DNA of 64,000 bases from Apostichopus japonicus (lineage: Eukaryota > Echinodermata > Holothuroidea > Aspidochirotida > Stichopodidae): positions 31,943,398-32,007,397 of the forward strand of contig NC_092577.1 in NCBI RefSeq assembly GCF_037975245.1, in the 5' to 3' direction. Below the pieces are notes generated by a model. That model was not told the origin of the DNA, did no database searches, and saw only the letters and a list, made by a program, of their open reading frames with translations. Both the position numbers and the translations under genes were made by a program. Positions 22,501 through 31,500 of the stretch are shown here, piece by piece. Numbering within the stretch: position 1 is the first letter of the stretch; every line of letters begins with the position of its first letter.

Positions 22501-25500
22501 GGAAACTGCAAGTGTCGGAATTTCACCGATAAATACAAATGTTCGTGGACTAGAAGGAAACGCTGACACAAACAGCACCACAGAGCTGATGTTTATACCG
22601 TAGATACTTTGAAACATTTACCACGATTGGCAACTATTTGTTATTGATCTTTGTCATGGTGATGGCATTTCATACTCACTTTACTGTAAGGAATACTCTG
22701 AATGGATGGTATCTAGGGCAATGTGAGTATACCACAAAAAAGGGCATTGCTAGCTGGACACAGCAAAAAGGTCATACCAGACATATTTTACAAAATTAGC
22801 ATGACATGCTAACTGTTGGTCATGGATATAAACGTCACCATCGATTTGTTTCATTCTCTTAATACTTTTGATACTGCAGTGAATGCAATGAATGTTAACA
22901 ATTCACCATAGGCAGACTTATGATAGAAACCGTTCATACTCACTTCACTGTAGGGAATTTTGTGAATGAAATGGTATTGGTGGAAGAGAGTATATGACAA
23001 AATGGGAGCAGCTAGGAAGACACAGCAAGAAGTTCATACCACTAATATATTCAAAACTAATATGAATACCAATTATTTGTCATACATATTCAACGTCAAT
23101 GTCATACTTATTCAAATCAATGTCATACATATTCGATTCAATGTCATACATATTCAATGTTTGCATCAATCTGTCAGCCAGTTGGGACAATTTCCTACTG
23201 CTAATACCTCTCTAAACTGTACTCCAATATCTCATGCTTCAAAGCACTGGTATTGACAGTACAGACAGTTCCTATACCTTGATCTGATAGAAACATGATA
23301 TTCATACTGCTCGTACTGACAATACAAGTGCTCTGAAGTGGGACAGTACAGTATAGAAATAAATTGTCCCAACTGGGTGAAACTGTTCATTCTACTGAAT
23401 ACTTTCCATACTGCAGTGAGTGCAGAGAATGCTAAACATTCTTCACAGACAGACTTATGATAGGGACCACTCATACTCACTTTACTGTAGGGAATATTCT
23501 TAATGCATGGTATGACAAAATGGGAGCAGCTAGGAAGACACAGCAAGAAGTTCATAACACTAATATATCCAAACTAATATGAATACCAATTATTTGTCAT
23601 ACATATTCAATGTCATACATATTCAATTTAATGTCATACATATTCAATGTTTGCATTGAAATCTGTTCATTCTCCTGAATACTTTCCATACTGCAGTGAA
23701 TGCTAAACATTCATCACAGACAGACTTATGATAGAGACCGCTCATACTCACTTTACTGTAGGGAATATTGTGAATGGTACAGGAGGGAGGATAAGACCAG
23801 AGTCCACGCAGAGAGGCTGATGCGTTCCTGGTTCTTCGTTGGTAATCGCCTCCAGGGTTGAGACGGCTTCTGCGAGGTCAGATTCGGACAGGTCATCGTG
23901 AAAGCCGTGCAGAAGGAATGATAGATACCTGAAGGAAAGAGGAAGAGAGAGGTTGACCACGGACTGAGATAAAAGATGAAATCAAATCAAAACAAATTGA
24001 TAAACTGTTGTACAACGGTCGGCTGGATTTAATCTCTGGATACCTCAATGGCCAGTGTTGAATTTGCTTTCGATACAGTTGCTGCATCTTTGGGTCAAAA
24101 CGAACATGTAAGAGCATTTTCTATCGTCGGCATGAGAGATTTTGGGTGAAATTTGGTGACATTTTTTTATGGATGAATCTGAAAACAGCACTGTCAGTGA
24201 ATGTCCTCATGGCATATTGATATTAATCAATGGCATATAAGGGGAAAGAACTCTTCAATTGAAAGCATCCCTACATCATTGACAGTAAAAAAGATGAAAG
24301 TTGCGGTTGCTTCTACGTTTTAAATATCAAACTCTGAGGACTAATCAAGACCTTTTGTACCTGATAGCAAGTTTCTTGTCCCCCAGCTGTCGGGATGTGT
24401 ATACTAACTCATTCAGGAGTCTTATCTGTAGGGCCGGCCAGCCGAATCTTGGCTCTGCAAACATGGAGAATAGAAGAACATATTGACATGCTTAAAATTG
24501 TAACAAGCATTGCACTGCAACTCACATAGCAGTTTTCCCCTCGGTTTTGTTACGTATATATATATATAAACATACATGTATGTCTATATATATATATATA
24601 TAAACATACATGTATGTCTATATATATATATCTATATATATATATTTATATATATATGTATGTCTATATGTATACAAGTATAATGGTAAGATAATTAGTA
24701 AATATGGGTAACTTCTAAGATAACAATTTCTTATATTTTCAATCTGAATGGTGAAACAGAGCTTCATATTTTAATATCCTGTGGCAAATGAATTGCAGAG
24801 AGACAATTTCATTAACTCAGATGTTTACATTCACTGATATATTGGTCTAACATTCACACCATGTCGGTGAAATAATTTAATAATTTTAGGAGCCGTTTTT
24901 GCAGAAAGGTTCCTTTCAGCAACCTTTCTACATCATGTCTTTCTCATGCTAAAATAGGAATGCATGACCTCTGCAACAAAACAAACATGTTCTGAGGAAA
25001 AGTGCAAAGTAAATTTAGGGTACATCCCTAATGTCTCACCTTTTCTGATATCTCGAGAATCTAGTTTCAATTTGTAACCGTCCATTGTCTCCAGAAGCAG
25101 GTCATGACACTAGCCAAAAAAATATATGAAAATATGAAAATCGAAGAAATTCATCCTTGAGATTTTCAATTTGCTTCTACTTTATCTTCGAGTTGGCATT
25201 TGCTTCTACGAGAGAAATTTGATTTATTTTTTGTTCGAATATGGGATGAGGGGAGGGGTGGGAGGAAAAGGGCAGATGGGGAGATAATTAATTGGCGTAT
25301 CATTAATTAAGAAAATCAAATGTAAAAAAAGAAAAAGATGCATGAATTAAAATTATTGCTCCGTGAGGTGAAAATTAGTGATCTACATACACAGAGCAAA
25401 AACAGATTGTTTTTAATTAATTTCATAAGAAGTAACATATTTTGCTTGACGGAATAATTTATCCGGTGATAGCATTGCAAAACGCTATACAATATGGCCT

Positions 25501-28500
25501 AAATCGCTACACAAGTGATGTCTTGTAACGCAGGGACCATCACACGTTATAAGAGACAAAATTTCAGACACGTCAAAACTGCTGAACAAAATTTGAACAA
25601 TAAAGTATTTCACTTGCTCGATAGTCAAATTTCTTACAAAATCCAAACATTTCTTTCCCATCCAGAGAAATGTATTATATAAACAAAGTAGCAAAATCAA
25701 TCACACATTTTTTTTTCTTTAATTGCTTTACTAGAAGCTCATTTCAATAGACCCCTGCTAGGACTCAACTTTAAGGGGTTGGTTAATATACGATGGGTGG
25801 CATATACATATATCTAACTCACTGAATCCCACATGGGGGATGTGTTGTGTCGACTTCCGCACTGCATGGCAGCCACCCTCTTGAAGAAAGCGGCCTTCCG
25901 GTGAAATCCTATCATTTCGTAGAGTCTGGAGAGCGCCACGTACCTCTGGATCTTCTCGTTGATTGTGACGTTCAGATTTATGTAGACAATGTTCTGAAGA
26001 AAATCTGCAGCTTCCATTGTTTTCTACAATTGAGAAGAGTATAAACCAAGCTAATATTTCCATGGCAACGTACACGTAAGATTGTTATCTCACTTCCACT
26101 TGCATTCTCCATAGAACTCTTTTTAACAAGCAGACTACAGGAATGTTAGAAAATCATCTCTGACAACCGAATGCATGAAATGTTCAAAACGGAAAAAGAA
26201 AATAGAAAAGTGAAGGAGCAGAAAAAAAATTTAAATGAGCAAGACACTACCGCACCACTATACTAGGCTTCTTGATAACCCAAGACTCCGATGGAAACCA
26301 CTGATGAATCCGCATGAAAGTATCCAGTGATCGGACAGATGTGTTGATTAACATGCACAGTATGTAGAGCGTTGTTGTTGGGGGTTTAAAGCAAAGGGCT
26401 TGTTTTATTTATTTATTTATTTTTTATTTTATTTTTTTATTATTATTTTTTGCTCAAAGTTGACATTGAATATGGTCTAGGGGTTGTAGGTAATAGGATA
26501 TAGGAAAAAGGGGGGTAAGAGAGGCTTGGTTAGGGAATTAAAGAGGTCAGGAAGGAACTATAATCGGTGGTCAGAATGAAGTGCATATATGGTATGTCAT
26601 CCAAATCCTCCAATCCCTTCCTCCTCACCCACAGAACCCTCCCCCCCCCCTCCAACACCCCCAACAACGTAATGCACTTATCAGATGCCTTGTATATCCT
26701 CAATCCATACCAGGATTACGTTAAATCAATTATTTTGAATAAATGTAATTGCACGTAAACTTGATTTAGTGGAATGGAATTAGTGAGTGTCCTATAGACT
26801 ACATGTCTGTATGATGATTACACAGTGTCTTTAAAGGCTCAAAACTAACACACATAAAAAGAATGGGAGCTAAAAAATATAAACAAAGAAGTAAATGAAT
26901 GCAAATAATGAACAAACCAAACCCAAAGGATGAAATTGCAAAAACAGGATATGAAAAATAAAATAAACTGGAAAGCTTTAAAGGGAAAATTTTTGCACAC
27001 AACAATTCATGTACGGCATGAAGCAAATTCAGTTCTACAATGGATAAAGGATTCAAACGCTATCTGGAGATAGAATTGTCAAAGCATTAAATATTATTGC
27101 CATGGAAACGAATATCATCAGCAGTAGAACCACAAATGGGGAAACACTGTACAGGTCAGGTTTGACCCATTTTGGATGTTTTCTTTTTGGAAGAAACCAA
27201 CCCCCCTGTCCCTGTAAATGGTACTAACCTTTAACCTCCTATCCCCCCCTTCTCTCCCTCCCACCTGCTACCTCTTCCATTTTCAGATCCACTTTATCAC
27301 CCTTAAAAGGCATAGCTGGTGGTTTTTCGACATGCTCTAATCCGTTCAAACTTATGTCACTTTGAATATTTACATTGATGTATGGCACATTGTATTATTT
27401 TCTTTTGGGAATAGGTAAAAATTGATCAAACCTAGCACCTTTGGACAAGGAATTTGCTATTTCCACAAAAGTTCCTAAGCGCTCACATGACTGCGGGTCA
27501 CCCTGTGACGTACATGTGCGGAGTCGGTTGAGGAAAACTTTCGATGAAGCCATTCACTTCAGCACTAACACTAGGCCGATACAACACTGTCATACTGTCA
27601 ATATCAAACTGCCAACAATTGTGTAGGTTGCAAAAACACTTCTGAAAACCAAAATTTAAGTTTCTTTACATTTCCCAGTCATCAAACCGACGAAAAACGT
27701 TGCAGGCTTTGGATTCGATTAATCTTGCATCCACTGACTGGAAACTAAATATAAAATGCAATTAATTGCAACAACAAACGAAGAAAGTACCAGAGATGTG
27801 GACATATTCCACAAGGTAGGCATTTCAATTGCACAGTATGTATACTGGCCTATAATAGCAGTGAAACTTACAAAATATGACCAGACGTTGAGGCACTTTT
27901 TAACCATAATTCACTTTCAATTGAAGAATTGCTGCCCAAAATGAGTTAACAAATGTGTGATCAGTTCTAACAACCATTTCTTTCTCTTGTAGCTGCACAT
28001 GTTTATTGGAAGAATGAAGTTAATAAAAGGGTCACTTTCTTACGAGTAGTACGTGGAAATTCCATTGTTATTGTTTCGTGTTAGCGGTGCACTCCGCAGA
28101 ATGACGTCACACGGTGACCTGTACGTTCATGAGCTTTTACGTATCACGTTTCTGATCAGTGAGAATTTGCTAACATTTACATCAAATTTCTCCATATTAC
28201 TGTCTCTTTCAACTAAACGGGAACAACAGTATTGTTTGTGTACTAAGGTACTTAGTATGAGCCCAAAAAAAGATTTGTTTTTTCTCCTCCAGCTATGCAT
28301 TTTAAGCTGCAGTGTTCATCAAAGCAGAAATGATTAATGATTTAAACTATCAATTGTGCAGGTTTGGTAGATTGTATTACTCATTGAGCTGCAAAACACA
28401 AACACTTGGTTTGTCCCCACCCCACCACCCACTCGCCCATCCATCCCCCTCTTCCCCCCCCCAGCCCCAGCCCCCTCCTTCCCACAGAGCAACTAAAGTG

Positions 28501-31500
28501 GAAATGGTTGTGCTGCCAATGCCATAATCATGCAAACACATGCAAAAATGACAAGGAATTAAAAAAAAAATTAAAAAGGTTGAATTTTTTTTTGTGCTTT
28601 TATATCAAAGACAAAACACAACAACCTTACATCTAATAACACATGAATAAAATGGAATACCTTGTGACTTAATGGTTTATCTCCCTGACAACAGGTTAGA
28701 GGACAAGAGAGAGATGAAGAGAAAGACACGAGTGAGAACAAATGATAACATTTACAACATTTTGTGCGTCCAAAAGGAAAAGAAAAAAAAAAGAAAAAAA
28801 TTCTGGTAGAAAACTTACTCTATCACCATCAAACACTTCTTATCTAATGTGGCCTCAATACTGTATAGTCTAGCACACAAATAATGAGATCAAAACTCCT
28901 TAGCAAAACAAAAACACCAAAAAATTTAATAAGAATTTTTTTTTCTTTATGGACTTTAATTTTAAACACCTCAGGCTCAATAATGAAACAGAACGGTCAA
29001 TTGAAAAAAACCATGGGCGCTTTACTGAGAGTGCTTTGATGGAGTATTTGAAATTTAAAAATCACGAATTAACAGAAAACTTTAACGATAAGGCCTGGAC
29101 TGACACAAATGAACGGACAACATCATCATCATCATGAGGTTTGTTTAAATGAGCGAATGTTTTCATAATTTAAGCAATTTTTAAAGGTGAATGAATGTCT
29201 TGATGATCAGAATAGAACTTTGTTTGGATCAGAGATAAACATGAGCACTTAATATCTATCCAAAGTCATCCTTTGAAAGAAGAGGGATGGAAAGACTCAA
29301 AACTTCTCGATAGTGCAAACTGTTATCTCCGAATGAAGAATTGAAACTACTTTGCTCTACTAGATGTTTTTTCTCTCAGTGTTTTAAAGTTTAAATTATA
29401 AAAACAAAAAAAAGGAATCTTCTGACCTCAACAAACAAGCAGGAAATGACTGCTAAGTTACTACAGCGTAAACAAACCATGAGGAGAGAATTTCATGTGA
29501 AGGTCAGTTTCTGACAACTGCCGATATGGTTAATGAATCCAAACATGATTCAATTCATCATCACTGAGTAAGATCCAAAAAATTTCTACTTCCCCCTTAA
29601 AACATATTCTGAACTCTCTCCTTAATTTGCCATCCAACCCCTTCCCCAATCCCCATCTCTCCTTACAAAATCATAAAAGAAAATAATTGTGATTAAAACT
29701 TTGACGAGAATAAAGACAGAAAAGATAAAGGGATTATATTTTTAATAACTTAAAGAAATATGTTCATACCTTTTGCTGTATGAGAACTTGCGTTGCCTTG
29801 ATGCTGGCCTCTAAAACAATTATTGCCGCATTGGTATACTAGAGAGAAATAAAAATTAACATAATGAAATTCTAGAATAGTTTTTTAATTGGAATGCTGT
29901 CGTTTTATATTTGCTAGAGAATTTATCAGAGTTGCAAAAATGTGGGTTAAAATATATGAATAAAAATTTTCAATGCAAACTCTGAACTGTGCAATCTGTA
30001 TTGCATAGAGTTATCATATTACCTATGTAGAGATCTAATCTATCCTAATTTACTTAAACTGAATGATGTCTCACACTTTCCTTACTGATCATCCATTCCC
30101 CTTCCTCCCTCCCCCCAAAAAAAAAACCAAGAAGACATTTCATGAAAATGGTATCGCCATACATCTAGTGGTACCAATAAATGGTACAATGAACAGTCCC
30201 TAACTCCCAGCGATTTTCCTTTACCCCACCCTTCATCCCCTCCCCCCTCCCCCATCAACCCTTTTGCATCACTGGCTATGATTCAAACAGATTCAAACAG
30301 ATCAACGATATTTGTGAACCAAGCATCACTGTACATACAGTTGGTGTTACCTACAGTACTGATGGTAAGATCAACATCCCCCCCCTTTGCATCACCCCAA
30401 CAGCAACCAGCAATTCATTCTTCCCCACTTTCCAAGCAAGTAGTTTCCCCCTCTCAACCACACTCCTTCCCCCGCCCCCACCACCCATGTAAAGTCACAC
30501 GTTTTCAATCTAAAGAAAGAAAATTAGCACCTACCCTGCTATAATGGGCGATAGCTTCTTTATATTTTTCATTGATTTCATCCAAGGTCAGACAATTTTC
30601 GATGATTCCATTCAGAGTCTCAAATTTAGTTGGGACTATAACAGCAGCAGGAAAGAAAAAATAATAATAATAATTAGAAATAAAAAAAGGAAATGAAAAA
30701 GAAGCACGAAAGAAACACGAAACAGAGATATCAGCAAATTTATTAAGTTAAGTCGAAGATATTTCGATCTCTCCAACCAAAAACCAAAAACGTATTATGA
30801 CATCACAGAATTAGGGCCGCTAGCAATACCTGGAGTCGGCAAATCTGGCCGTTTTGTCGATAAAAGTTGAGTCTTCACAACATATTTAAAGCGTTTTATA
30901 TCCTCGCTACTGATCCAGCAACCACTCGAGGAAAGAAACGCCACTTGCTTTGTAGTTAACATTCGTTATGGCTCTAAATACACAAGAGAGACAGATGCAG
31001 ATAACTCTGCTTGCAATCTGGTGATTTTACCGAGTCCACTCAACCACTCATAAATAAGTTCATAATCACTACTTTTAAAAACACCTGTGATTGATATTAC
31101 ACCCAACACTCCTACTCAATGAACTTATCTCCACTACATCAAAACACACACAGTCACCACAAAGAAATAGATTCACACACCTGTTTCCAATCGTGGCATC
31201 GGCTTCCTTTCTTGCTCTCCGTGCAAAAGTAGATCTGAATTGAAGGAGGCATTCCTAGGCAGCCCTGCCTTGCTTGGCTCTGGCGGGAAGTGCATGATGA
31301 CAGACGCAGCGCACATCCCTTCCAAACACGCTGAAAATATTATTAAAATAAAGATAAAATAAAACTGTTAGCAAACTGCTTATCCACTAGAGAGCCTGTG
31401 TAGGAGAATGTGTAAAAAGGAAGTTGGCCTGATGTTTCGATCCTAGCAGGATCTTCTTCAGAGGCTAAATGACAAGTAACAGTAACAGACGGGACAAAAA

